Of a DNA stretch of 64,000 nt, positions 25,814 through 34,307 are shown in pieces (positions within the stretch are counted from its first letter, which is position 1; each line of letters starts with the position of its first letter). The stretch spans positions 7,998,001-8,062,000 of the forward strand of contig NZ_CP108414.1 of the NCBI RefSeq assembly GCF_035978755.1. Reading direction: 5' to 3'. The position numbers and the translations under genes were made by a program. The notes beneath the pieces were generated by a model that did not search any database, had not been told where the DNA came from, and saw only the letters and a program-made list of their open reading frames with translations. This DNA comes from Streptomyces sp. NBC_01298. GTDB taxonomy: Bacteria > Actinomycetota > Actinomycetes > Streptomycetales > Streptomycetaceae.

Positions 25814-26620
25814 CTACCGGACGGCCTGCCCGGAGCCCTGCGCGCAGTCCTGGCCGACCGTGAAGACGGCGCCGGGCGCGGCGTGGTCCACGGGCCCGGA
25901 GTAGCGGGCGCCGGCGCGGGCGACCGCCTCGGCCGGATCCATCTCGCGGCCGACGTGCGTGACGACCAGCCGCCCGGCGCGGGCCGCGCGCGCGGTGTCG
26001 CCGGCCTCCTCGGGGGTGTGGTGCACCGGTTCGCCGTCGGCCGGGTGCGCCGAGCTGTCGGCCTCGCAGAGCAGGAGCGCGCAATCCTCCGCGAACCGGG
26101 TCAGGGCCGCGCAGGGCGCCGTATCCCCGGAGTACACGAGGGACCGGCCTTCCGACTCGGCGCGCAGCGCGAAGGCGGGCATGCCGTGGGACACCGCCCG
26201 GCTGGTGAGGCCGAGCGCTCCGACCCGCGCGCGGTGGCCGTCGTACAGCTCGTGGACCTCGAAGGCGGCCTCGACCGGGCTGCGGTCCGGGCCGTTGGTG
26301 AGGAACCCCGCCAGCCGGTCGGCGATCCCGGGCGGCCCGTAGAGGGGGAGCGGCACGGGCCGCCGTACGTCGGCGTACAGCAGGCCGTAGTACGCGGTCA
26401 GCAGGTCGGCCGTGTGGTCGGCGTGCAGGTGCGAGATCCATATCGCGTCCAACTCGCCCAGCCCGAGGTGCCGTTGCAGCGGCCCGAGCGTCCCGCTGCC
26501 CGCGTCGACCCAGACCCGGGCGCCGCCGCCTTCGAGGAGGTAGCCGGAGCAGGGGTTGTCGGCGGCGGGGTAGGGCGTCGCGCTGCCCAGAACGGTGAGC
26601 CGGAGAAGATCGTCTGCCAT
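25814..26620 (-). CDS. MBL-fold metallo-hydrolase
   Basis: A 268-residue metallo-beta-lactamase-fold protein of the RNase Z/arylsulfatase-like group. The metal motif is ISHLHADHTADL; later ligands are in LVYSGDTAPC and VVTHVGREMDPAEAV, with SRAVSHGMPAFALR between them. It has no signal peptide. The size and lack of the RNase Z exosite arm suggest a small-molecule or nucleotide phosphodiesterase; the substrate is unknown. It converges on the LysR gene. Confidence 0.87.
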   Translation of the reverse strand: MADDLLRLTVLGSATPYPAADNPCSGYLLEGGGARVWVDAGSGTLGPLQRHLGLGELDAIWISHLHADHTADLLTAYYGLLYADVRRPVPLPLYGPPGIADRLAGFLTNGPDRSPVEAAFEVHELYDGHRARVGALGLTSRAVSHGMPAFALRAESEGRSLVYSGDTAPCAALTRFAEDCALLLCEADSSAHPADGEPVHHTPEEAGDTARAARAGRLVVTHVGREMDPAEAVARAGARYSGPVDHAAPGAVFTVGQDCAQGSGQAVR

Positions 26621-26667
26621 CCGGGGAGTCTATGGATCAGGCGTACTCCACGGCGGCCCGGAACCGC

Positions 26668-27456
26668 TCAGGCGCGGATGACCTCCACGCCCGCCGCCTC
26701 GAAGGCCTCGGCCACCGACGGGGAGAGGCCGGTGTCCGTGACCAGGACGTCCACCGCGTCGGTCGAGACGATCCGGGCGAAGGCGCGGACGCCCAGCTTG
26801 CTGGAGTCGGCCGCGATCACCACGCGGCGGGCGCGCTCGCAGAGCAGCCGGTTCATGGCCGCCTCGTCCTCGTGGCGGGTGGCGGCCCCGTCGGCCGGAT
26901 CGAAGGCGTCCACGCCGACGACGGCGGTGTCCACGGAGAGCTGCCCGAGCACTTCCATGGCCAGGGGGCCGGTGAGTTCGTAGGACTGGGGCCGGGCCAC
27001 GCCCCCGGTGAGCACGATCTTGAACTGCGGTCTGATGACCAGCTCGCCCGCGATGTTCAGCGCGTTGGTGACCACGGTGAGGGCGGGTGAGCCGGTCGAG
27101 CCGGCGGCGAGGTCGGGGCGGGCGGCCAGCGCGCGCGCCACCTCGGTGGTCGTGGTGCCGCCGGTCAGGCCGATCACCTCGCCCGGGACGATCAGCGCCG
27201 CGACGGTCTCGCTGATGCGGCGCTTCTCGGCGGCCCGGCGCGAGGTGCGGTAGCGCAGGGGGAGTTCGTACGAGACCCCGTGCAGGACCGCTCCGCCGCG
27301 CGTGCGGACCAGCAGCTGCTGCTCGGCGAGCTGGTCGAGGTCGCGCCGGATGGTGGCGGCGGACACGCCGAGGGCCTCGGCGGCGGGTTCCACTTCCAGC
27401 TCGCCCCGCTCCACCAGCAGGTCCAGCAGTGTCTGCCAGCGTTCCTTGCGGGTCAT
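26668..27456 (-). CDS. DeoR/GlpR-family sugar regulator
   Basis: A 262-residue DeoR-family repressor. The HTH is at residues 5-58 (GELEVEPAAEALGVSAATIR, then RDLDQLAEQQLLVRTRGGA), followed by the DeoR C-terminal sugar-phosphate sensor domain (GLTGGTTTTEVARAL, VVTNALNIAGEL, VIAADSSKLG). It is divergent from the SIS-isomerase/aldolase operon across 183 bp and most likely represses it, releasing in the presence of a phosphorylated amino sugar or tagatose phosphate. CTTGAAGTTGC and CTTGCAGGAAC near 27560-27602 could be part of its operator, but the symmetry is poor. Confidence 0.92.
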   Translation of the reverse strand: MTRKERWQTLLDLLVERGELEVEPAAEALGVSAATIRRDLDQLAEQQLLVRTRGGAVLHGVSYELPLRYRTSRRAAEKRRISETVAALIVPGEVIGLTGGTTTTEVARALAARPDLAAGSTGSPALTVVTNALNIAGELVIRPQFKIVLTGGVARPQSYELTGPLAMEVLGQLSVDTAVVGVDAFDPADGAATRHEDEAAMNRLLCERARRVVIAADSSKLGVRAFARIVSTDAVDVLVTDTGLSPSVAEAFEAAGVEVIRA

Positions 27457-27639
27457 CGGCCGCCCTTCCGGTCGTGTCTTCGAATCTCGCCTCGCCGTTC
27501 GCTTCGGCGCTCCCTCTTGGCCTACACGTCGAGATTAACGCAGGAGATCATCCCTGAGATGCTTGAAGTTGCGCGAAAGGGCCCAGTATCTTGCAGGAAC
27601 ACGCACTCAGAGGTGCACGCACTGCGCTAGGGAGCCGCC

Positions 27640-28542
27640 ATGAGCCATGTCGCGTACGAGTTGGGCACGCAGCCCGCATGCTGGGAGCGGGCCGCCGAAC
27701 TGGCCCCGGAACACCGGGCGGTGCTGCCGCGGCCGGGGGAGCGTACCGCGATCGTCGGATGCGGGACCTCGTACTACATGGCCCAGGCCGCCGCCGTGTT
27801 GCGCGAGGAGGCCGGGCAGGGCGAGACCGACGCCTTCCCCGCCTCGGAGTTCCCCCGCCACCGGCGCTACGACCGGGTCGTCGCGCTGACCCGGTCCGGG
27901 ACCACCACCGAGGTCCTCGACCTGCTCGCCGGGCTGCGGGACGCGGGCGTGCCCACCACCGCCGTCATCGGGGACCCCGCCACCCCCGTCATCACCCTCG
28001 CCGACGCCCTCGTCGTCCTCGACTTCGCCGACGAGCGGTCCGTCGTGCAGACCCGCTTCGCCACCACCGCCCTCACCCTGCTGCGCGCCCACGTCGGCCT
28101 GCACAGCCCCTCCGTCGTCGCCGACGGGCGCGCCGCACTCGCCGACCCGCTCCCCGCCGAGCTGGAGACCCGGGGGCAGTTCACCTTCCTCGGACGGGGC
28201 TGGAGCGTGGGACTCGCCAACGAGGCGGCGCTGAAGATGCGCGAGGCCGCCCTGGCCTGGGCCGAGTCCTACCCGGCCATGGAGTACCGGCACGGTCCCA
28301 TCAGCGTCTCGGCGCCCGGCACCGCCACCTGGTCGCTCGGCGAAGCGCCCGACGGGCTCGCCGAACAGGTCCGGGGGACCGGAGCCCAGTGGGTGGCCGG
28401 GCACCTCGACCCGCTGGCCGAGCTGGTCCGCGTACACCGCCTGGCCGTCGCCGTCGCCGCCCACCAGGGGCTGGACCCGGACGCGCCGCGCAATCTGACC
28501 CGGTCCGTCATCCTCACCACGGGCGAGGAGGCCGTCCGATGA
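27640..28542 (+). CDS. SIS-domain sugar isomerase/deaminase
   Basis: A 300-residue double SIS (sugar isomerase) protein related to AgaS and the GlmS isomerase half. Phosphosugar-binding motifs are AIVGCGTSYYMAQAA and ALTRSGTTTEVLD; FLGRGWSVGLANEAALKMRE and AMEYRHGPIS match the second SIS domain of GlmS/AgaS proteins. It probably deaminates or isomerises an aminosugar 6-phosphate. GGAG precedes the ATG. Its stop overlaps the aldolase start (ATGA), linking the two enzymes. Confidence 0.88.
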   Translation: MSHVAYELGTQPACWERAAELAPEHRAVLPRPGERTAIVGCGTSYYMAQAAAVLREEAGQGETDAFPASEFPRHRRYDRVVALTRSGTTTEVLDLLAGLRDAGVPTTAVIGDPATPVITLADALVVLDFADERSVVQTRFATTALTLLRAHVGLHSPSVVADGRAALADPLPAELETRGQFTFLGRGWSVGLANEAALKMREAALAWAESYPAMEYRHGPISVSAPGTATWSLGEAPDGLAEQVRGTGAQWVAGHLDPLAELVRVHRLAVAVAAHQGLDPDAPRNLTRSVILTTGEEAVR

Positions 28543-29375
28543 GCCTCGTCCCCGCCGGCCGGCTCGTCCTGGAGGCCGCCGCCCAGGGCCGCGCCGTCGC
28601 CGCCTTCAACATCATCACGCTGGAGCACGCCGAAGCCGTCGTCGCGGGCGCCGAGGCCGCCGGACTGCCGGTGGTCCTCCAGCTCAGCGAGAACGCCGTC
28701 AAGTTCCGGGGCGGGGCGCTGCTGCCGATCAGCCGCGCGGCCGTCGCCGTGGCCGAGGCCGCGGGGGTCCCGGTCGGGCTGCACCTGGACCACGTCAAGA
28801 GCTCCGAACTGCTCCGGCAGGCCGTGGACGCCGGATTCAGCTCGGTCATGTACGACGCCGCGCACCTCTCCTACGCCGAGAACCTGGAGGCGACCCGCTC
28901 CGCCGCCGACTGGGCGCACGTCAACGGGCTCTGGATCGAGGCCGAGCTGGGCGAGGTCGGCGGCAAGAACGGGGCCGCGCCGCTGGACCCGCACGCACCC
29001 GGGGCCCGTACCGACCCGGACGAGGCGCGGCGGTTCGTCGCCGACTCCGGAGTGGACGCGCTGGCCGTCGCCATCGGCAGCAGCCATGCCATGACCAGCC
29101 GGACCGCCGCCCTGGACCACGTGCTGCTCGGCCGCCTGGCCAAGACGGTCGAGGTACCGCTGGTGCTGCACGGTTCCTCCGGTCTGCCGGACGCGGAGCT
29201 CGCCGCGGCCGTCGCCGGCGGCATCCGCAAGGTCAACATCGGCACCGCGCTCAACGTGGCGATGACCGAGGCCATCCGCACCCACCTGACCCCGGCCGAT
29301 CCCCGTCCGTATTTGACCGCCGCAAGGGAGGCGATGACGGCGACGGCCGCCGCTATGATCAGCGCCCTGAACTGA
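28539..29375 (+). CDS. Class II fructose/tagatose-bisphosphate aldolase
   Basis: A 278-residue zinc aldolase of the GatY/KbaY/FbaA-II family. Zinc ligands are in VGLHLDHVKS (His), IEAELGEVGG (Glu) and VLHGSSGLPD (His), and the substrate Asp is in LHLDH. KVNIGTALNVAMTEAI is the C-terminal phosphate loop. With a DeoR regulator and an AgaS-like isomerase it suggests breakdown of an aminosugar or tagatose phosphate to triose phosphates. The set has no kinase, deacetylase or transporter nearby, so the substrate must be phosphorylated elsewhere. Confidence 0.9.
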   Translation: MSLVPAGRLVLEAAAQGRAVAAFNIITLEHAEAVVAGAEAAGLPVVLQLSENAVKFRGGALLPISRAAVAVAEAAGVPVGLHLDHVKSSELLRQAVDAGFSSVMYDAAHLSYAENLEATRSAADWAHVNGLWIEAELGEVGGKNGAAPLDPHAPGARTDPDEARRFVADSGVDALAVAIGSSHAMTSRTAALDHVLLGRLAKTVEVPLVLHGSSGLPDAELAAAVAGGIRKVNIGTALNVAMTEAIRTHLTPADPRPYLTAAREAMTATAAAMISALN

Positions 29376-29400
29376 CCGGAACGGGTACTGGGGGGACTGG

Positions 29401-29919
29401 ATGGACACACAGCGGGGTCTCGGCAGACGGCGGCTTCTTCTGGGACTGGGGGCCCCGCTGCTGCTCGGCGCGGCGGGGCTCGGCTACACGTTGTGGCCCG
29501 AAGAAGAAGCGAGCGAGAAGGTCCGCACCGATGTGGCACCGCTCAACCGGCGGTTCTGGACCGCGCTCGGTGACGTGTCCGAAGCGCACTGGCTGGGCTA
29601 CGGCATCGACGAATCCGGGGGCGGCCGCTCGGTACCGCGCCCGGATTCCCGGATGCGGCTGGTCGGGGTCGCCCGTCTCAAGCAGGGGACGGCGAGCCGC
29701 ATCATGCGCGACCCCGCCCACCACTTCGAGGAAGGGCCCCTGGAGGGTCTGCCCGCCCCGCTGAAGCCGTACGCGCCCTCCAGCGCGGCCTGGAAGCAGA
29801 GCCTGACCTACGACAAGGTCGCGCTGGAGGAAGGGCTGGGCGTGGTCCCGTCGGGCACCTTCCGCTTCGACGGGATCCGCGACCTCGTGTACTTCGACTA
29901 CGTCTTCCTCTACACCTGA
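29401..29919 (+). CDS. Exported or membrane-anchored protein of unknown function
   Basis: A 172-residue protein with a twin-arginine-like signal or N-terminal anchor (LGRRRLLLGLGAPLLLGAAG). The mature part (about 30-172) has no family I can name; it is globular, with SEAHWLGYGIDESGGG and a hydrophobic aromatic end, DLVYFDYVFLYT. It follows the aldolase by 25 bases in the same direction and may be co-transcribed, but the content does not suggest sugar metabolism. Confidence 0.75.
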   Translation: MDTQRGLGRRRLLLGLGAPLLLGAAGLGYTLWPEEEASEKVRTDVAPLNRRFWTALGDVSEAHWLGYGIDESGGGRSVPRPDSRMRLVGVARLKQGTASRIMRDPAHHFEEGPLEGLPAPLKPYAPSSAAWKQSLTYDKVALEEGLGVVPSGTFRFDGIRDLVYFDYVFLYT

Positions 29920-30087
29920 GCGGTGGCCCGCAGGTTTCCTCCCGCTCAGTGGGCGGACGGTTGCGGCGGCATTGAAGCCGCGGCCCGGGCGGTGTTTCGT
30001 CGGATGCCGGAGCAGAGCGGGCGCCGCCGGGGGAAGGCCACCGCACATGCCGGAGCGCCAGCCGTCGCACCCCATGTCACCCCACCT

Positions 30088-30132
30088 GCCACAGCCTTAC
30101 CCGCCACAGCCTTACCCGCCACAGCCGTATCT
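30088..30132 (+). repeat. Three 15-base tandem repeats, GCCACAGCCTTACCC
   Basis: Units start at 30088, 30103 and 30118; the third has two or three changes. In frame they encode QPYPP repeats in the N-terminal extension of the broken monooxygenase. Confidence 0.85.
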
Positions 30133-30500
30133 GCCGCACCGCTTCGGGGTGTTCCTCGCCCCCTATCACCGGCCCGACGGGGACCCCGCGCTCCAGCTGC
30201 GCCGGGACCTCGACCTCGCCGCCGACCTCGACCGGCTCGGCTACGAGGAGCTGTGGGCCGGTGAACACCACTCCGCCGGCTACGAGGTCATCGCCTCGCC
30301 CGAGGTGTTCCTCGCCGCGGCGGCCGAGCGCACCGGCCGCATCATGCTCGGAACCGGCGTCAACTCCCTGCCCTACCACCAGCCGTTGATCCTCGCCGAC
30401 CGGATCTGCCAGCTCGACCAGCAGTCCCGCGGCCGCGCCATGCTCGGAGTCGGCCCGGGGCAACTGCCCTCCGATGCCTTCATGATGGGAGTCGACCCAT

Positions 30501-30532
30501 CCCCCAGACTTCGTCCGGGGGGACCCCCAGAC
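30501..30532. repeat. Short intragenic hairpin repeat
   Basis: CCCCCAGAC at 30501 and 30524 flank a hairpin (CCCCCaGAC-ttc-GTCcGGGGG, 30501-30521). It adds about 11 residues (SPRLRPGGPPD) inside the monooxygenase at a point where related proteins have none. Confidence 0.6.
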
Positions 30533-31150
30533 TCCCGCGCGATGATGGCCGACTCGCTCGACGCGATCGTGCGGCTGCTGCGCGGGGAGACGGTCACGGC
30601 CGCCACCGACTGGTTCGCCCTGGAGGAGGCCCGGCTCCAGCTCGGGCCCTACCGGGGCCGGGAACTGGAGGTCGCGGTCGCCTCCGCCGTATCGCCCACC
30701 GGGGCGGTGCTCGCCGGACGCCACGGGGTCGGCATGCTCTCGCTCGCCGCCGCGGACCCCGCCGGGTACGCGGCGCTCGACGCCAACTGGGCCGCCCACG
30801 AACGCGCCTGCGGCGAGGCCGGCCGCCGTCGAACGCTGGACCACCGAAGGGCTGCCCACCTTCGGCCGGGCCGTCATCGGTACCCCGGAGGACGCCGTGG
30901 CGCGGATCGGGCAACTCGCCCAGAAGACGGGCGGGTTCGGGACCTCCCTCATCCTGCGGCTGGACCTCGCCGAGCCCGCGGCCGCCCTGCGCAGCCTGGA
31001 GCTCTTCGCCGAGCGGGTCGTCCCCCGGCTGACCGGCCACACCGAGGCCCGGCGGGCCAGCCTGGAGTGGGCCGGACTGGGCAGCGAGCGCTTCACCGGG
31101 GCCCTGCGCCGCTCCACGATGGAGGCCATCGCCCGCAAGGGGGAGGTCCG

Positions 31151-32008
31151 TTGAGGGCCGCGGTGCTCGAAGCCGGCCGGTTCCGCGTACGGGAGCACCC
31201 GGATCCGGTGCCCGGCCCCGGGCAGGCGCTCGTGGCGACCGAAGCCTGCGGGATCTGCGGCTCCGACCTGAGCGCGGTCGCCCACACCGAGGAGTTCCTC
31301 CGGGCCTCCCGGGACAGCGCAGCCACAAGCTTCCTCTTCGACCCGGACCGGCCGCTGGTGATGGGCCACGAGTTCTCCGGCCGGGTCCTCGCCCACGGGC
31401 CCGGCGCGACCGGTCCCGAACCGGGCACCGGGGTCGTCGGCCTGCCCTGGGCGGTCGACCCGGGCGGAGTCGTGCGGACCGTGGGCTACAGCAATGCCTT
31501 CCCCGGCGGATTCGGCGAACGGATCGTCGTACAGGCGCAGGCGCTGCTGCCCGTACCGCCGTCCCTGGACCTGGCACTCGCCGCCCTGACCGAGCCGCTG
31601 GCCGTGGGTTTCGGGAACATCGCCCGCAGCGCGGCGGGAAAGGACACCCCGGCCGTGGTCGTCAACTGCGTGGGCGTGCCCGGCCTGCTGAACCAGCTCC
31701 TGCACACCGTCCCGCGCGGCACCGAGATCCTGCAGATCGGCGGGGTGATGACCGAGGACGTGATCCGCCCGGTGGCCGGCATCTACAAGGACGTCACGAT
31801 CCGCATGTGCCTGACCTACCCGCCCGAGGAGTTCGGTGCCACCCTCGCCCGCCTCGCCGACGGCCGCGTCGACCCCGGGTCCCTGGTCACGGGAGAGGCG
31901 GGCTCCGGCGGGCTGGACGCGGCCTTCGCCTCCCTGCGGCGGCCGGAGGAGCACATCAAGGTCCTGATCCGGCCGGGGCGGGAGGGAACCGGAGTGGTGG
32001 CCCGCTGA
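31151..32008 (+). pseudogene. Zinc-binding dehydrogenase with in-frame loss of part of the NAD domain
   Basis: A 285-residue frame of the zinc MDR family, where about 350 is usual. The N-terminal GroES half is intact (EACGICGSDLSAVAHTEEF, LVMGHEFSGRVLA). After ALTEPLAVGFGNIARSAAGK the protein jumps to TPAVVVNCVGVPGLLNQLLH; the GxGxxG cofactor loop and the following strands, about 65 residues, are absent. The end is normal (EEHIKVLIRPG). The frame is open, so the gene may still be translated, but it cannot bind NAD(P) normally. It starts at TTG overlapping the previous stop (TTGA). The breakpoint is near 31640. Confidence 0.75.
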
Positions 32009-32059
32009 CTGGCCCCTTTCCGGCCGGCCGCCGAGTTCCCGCTGACCCTTCCGGATTCT

Positions 32060-32073
32060 TGGAACAGGTTCTA
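32060..32073. promoter_or_regulatory. KstR-like operator upstream of acyl-CoA dehydrogenase
   Basis: TGGAACAGGTTCTA fits T-N2-AAC-N2-GTT-N2-A, the published pattern for the TetR-type steroid-catabolism repressor KstR. It lies 65-78 bp upstream of the acyl-CoA dehydrogenase start, a suitable place for an operator. No regulator gene is adjacent. Confidence 0.55.
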
Positions 32074-32137
32074 GTCTGCCCCCGCGGCGGCGGCGGCCGT
32101 CCGCGCGACCTTGAACCACGAGAGACCCGGAGGGGCC

Positions 32138-33328
32138 GTGCACCTCGAATACACGCCTGAGCAGCAGCGGTTGCGCACCGAGCTGCGCGCCTACTTCGCC
32201 GAGCTGATCCCGGACGACGTCCACGCGCGCTACGAGGACCCGGCCGAGCAGAAGCGCTTCTACCGGGAGACCATCCGCCGGCTCGGCGCCGACGGCTGGC
32301 TCGGGGTCGGCTGGCCCAAGGAGTACGGCGGGCGCGGGATGTCGCCCATGGACCAGTTCATCTTCTTCGACGAGGCCGCGCAGGCCGTCGTACCGCTGCC
32401 GCTGATGGCGCTCAACACCGTCGGGCCGACCATCATGCAGTTCGGCACCGACGAGCAGAAGGCGTACTTCCTGCCCAAGATCCTCGCCGGGGAGATCGAC
32501 TTCGCCATCGGCTACAGCGAGCCCGACGCCGGCACGGACCTCGCCGCGCTCAAGTGCAAGGCCGTCCGTGAGGGCGACGAGGAGACCGGCACCTACGTCG
32601 TCGACGGGCAGAAGATCTGGACCACCAACGGCGACACCGCCGACTGGGTCTGGCTCGCCGTCCGCACCGACCCGGACGCCCCCGCCCACAAGGGCATCAC
32701 CATGCTCCTGGTGCCGACCTCCGACCCCGGGTACTCCTGCACCCTGATCAACACCCTGGCCTCGCACGACACCACCGCCAGCTACTACGAGAACATCCGG
32801 GTCCCCGCGAGCCGCCGGGTCGGCCAGGAGAACAAGGGCTGGCGCCTGATCACCAACCAGCTCAACCACGAGCGCGTCACCCTCGCCGCGCACGGCACCA
32901 TGGCCATCCGGGCCCTGCACGACGTCCAGCGCTGGGCCGCCGAGACCAAGCTCGCCGACGGCCGCCGGGTCATCGACCTCTCCTGGGTCCGCGGCCGCCT
33001 GGCCCGCACCCACGCCCGCCTCGACGCCATGAAGCTGCTGAACTGGCAGATGGTCAACGCCGTCCAGGACGGCGTCCTCACCCCGCAGGACGCCTCCGCC
33101 GTCAAGGTCTACGGCTCCGAGGCGCGCCGGGACGCGTACGCCTGGCTGATGGAGGTGGTCGGCGCGGCGGGTTCCCTCAAGGACGGCTCCGCGGGCGCGG
33201 TCCTGCACGGCGAACTGGAGCGCGGCTACCGCAGCGCGGTCATCTTCACCTTCGGCGGCGGCAACAACGAGATCCAGCGCGAGATCATCTCGTGGATCGG
33301 CCTCGGCATGCCGAGGGTGCGCCGCTGA
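32138..33328 (+). CDS. Acyl-CoA dehydrogenase
   Basis: A 396-residue flavoprotein of the acyl-CoA dehydrogenase superfamily. FAD/substrate motifs are FAIGYSEPDAGTDLAALKCK and GQKIWTTNGDTADWVWLAVR, and the C-terminal helical part ends in FTFGGGNNEIQREIISWIGL. The GTG at 32138 follows CCGGAGGGG. It introduces a double bond in an acyl-CoA side chain; the KstR-like box upstream hints at steroid or related side-chain breakdown, where FadE enzymes often pair as alpha2beta2 heterotetramers. Only one such gene is here. Confidence 0.93.
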   Translation: MHLEYTPEQQRLRTELRAYFAELIPDDVHARYEDPAEQKRFYRETIRRLGADGWLGVGWPKEYGGRGMSPMDQFIFFDEAAQAVVPLPLMALNTVGPTIMQFGTDEQKAYFLPKILAGEIDFAIGYSEPDAGTDLAALKCKAVREGDEETGTYVVDGQKIWTTNGDTADWVWLAVRTDPDAPAHKGITMLLVPTSDPGYSCTLINTLASHDTTASYYENIRVPASRRVGQENKGWRLITNQLNHERVTLAAHGTMAIRALHDVQRWAAETKLADGRRVIDLSWVRGRLARTHARLDAMKLLNWQMVNAVQDGVLTPQDASAVKVYGSEARRDAYAWLMEVVGAAGSLKDGSAGAVLHGELERGYRSAVIFTFGGGNNEIQREIISWIGLGMPRVRR

Positions 33329-33360
33329 CCGTCTTCGCGGCGAGGCCGGGCAGGTGGGAC

Positions 33361-34212
33361 CTACCGGAGGCGTGTCGCGGTCCGGACGAGGTCGGCGACC
33401 GCTCGCGACCGGCTGTGCGGGGGCCAGGCGATGACGGTGGTGACCGCCGGCGCGTCCAGCACGGGCACGGCGGCGAGGTCGTCGTGCAGCCGGTCCCGGC
33501 ACGACTCCGGTGCGACCGCGCACGCGCGGCCGAGGGCGACGAGCTGCAGCAGCTGCGCTTGGTCGCGGACTTGCGGTCCGGGGCCGGGCGGGTAGGTGCC
33601 GTCGGGGTCGGGCCAGCGCGGCAGGGGCAGACCGGGCAGGGCGGTGATGTCGCCCATGTGGACATGGGCGCGGACGGTGAGCGGGTGCCCGGCCGGCAGG
33701 ACCACGACCTGGCCCTCGGTGCGGAGTTCCTCGGTGTGGAACCCGGCCGTCGAGTCGAACGGCCGGTGCAGCAGCGCCACGTCGGCCCGGCCCTCGCGCA
33801 GGAGCCGCTGCTGCTCGGCAGGGCCGCACAGGATGACGTCGACGGGGACCGCGCCGGGTTCGGCGGCGTACGCGTCGAGCAGTGCGGCCAGCAGTTCTCT
33901 GGACGCGCTGGCCTTCGTGACCAGGGCCAGGCCGGGACGGCCGGTCGCGGACAGGGCCGCGCGGCGGGTCCGGCGCTCGGCGGCGTCGACCGCGTCGAGG
34001 GCCGCCCGGCCCTCGGCCAACAGCACCGAGCCGGCCTCGGTCAGCGTCACGGCGCGACTGGTCCGATCCAGCAGCGCCGCCCCGAGCCGGCGTTCGAGCT
34101 GCTGGATCGCCCGTGACAGCGGCGGCTGCGCGATCCCGAGCCGCTGCGCGGCCCGCCCGAAGTGCAGCTCCTCGGCGACGGCGACGAAATAGCGCAGTTC
34201 CCGGGTCTCCAT
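33361..34212 (-). CDS. LysR-family regulator of the divergent SDR gene
   Basis: A 283-residue LysR regulator; HTH at residues 1-58 (LRYFVAVAEELHFGRAAQRL, then PPLSRAIQQLERRLGAALLD), effector domain from about 90. The 95-bp gap to the divergent SDR gene contains a classical T-N11-A palindrome, so the regulator very likely controls the SDR and itself. The inducer is unknown. Confidence 0.92.
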   Translation of the reverse strand: METRELRYFVAVAEELHFGRAAQRLGIAQPPLSRAIQQLERRLGAALLDRTSRAVTLTEAGSVLLAEGRAALDAVDAAERRTRRAALSATGRPGLALVTKASASRELLAALLDAYAAEPGAVPVDVILCGPAEQQRLLREGRADVALLHRPFDSTAGFHTEELRTEGQVVVLPAGHPLTVRAHVHMGDITALPGLPLPRWPDPDGTYPPGPGPQVRDQAQLLQLVALGRACAVAPESCRDRLHDDLAAVPVLDAPAVTTVIAWPPHSRSRAVADLVRTATRLR

Positions 34213-34232
34213 GCCGCCACGGTACTCCGGAT

Positions 34233-34251
34233 CGATACCCTGACGGTATCG
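34233..34251. promoter_or_regulatory. LysR-type T-N11-A operator
   Basis: CGATACC-ctgac-GGTATCG is a perfect 7-bp inverted repeat containing T-N11-A. It sits 20-39 bp upstream of the LysR start and about 57 bp before the SDR start. Confidence 0.75.
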
Positions 34252-34307
34252 CTGCCCACCCGATCGGTCTTGGACCCCCGCCGGGGTCCGGGCGCAGCAT
34301 GGTGCCC

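Larger units (their letters stand above)
30047..31154 (+). pseudogene. LLM-class flavin monooxygenase, internal deletion and frameshift
   Basis: The first part, from ATG 30047, reads as a bacterial-luciferase-like (F420/FMN) monooxygenase: RFGVFLAPYH, LGYEELWAGEHHSAGYEV, IMLGTGVNSLPYHQPL, MLGVGPGQLPSDAF, VASAVSPTGAVLAGRHG. After about 30820 the frame no longer fits; the C-terminal end resumes one base out of register (RWTTEGLPTFGRAVIGTPED, then IGQLAQKTGGFGTSLILRLD, to GEVR and TGA at 31154). Between them some 50-70 residues of the family are missing. So an internal deletion with frameshift has destroyed the gene, unless an assembly error is present. It also carries an N-terminal 15-base tandem repeat and an inserted hairpin (30501). 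The stop overlaps the next gene. Confidence 0.82.

Noticed and set aside
30088..30132. Short repeats that could suggest a CRISPR array
   Set aside because: The units are contiguous 15-base repeats without spacers and encode a Pro/Gln/Tyr tract. The 63470 array is likewise spacerless.
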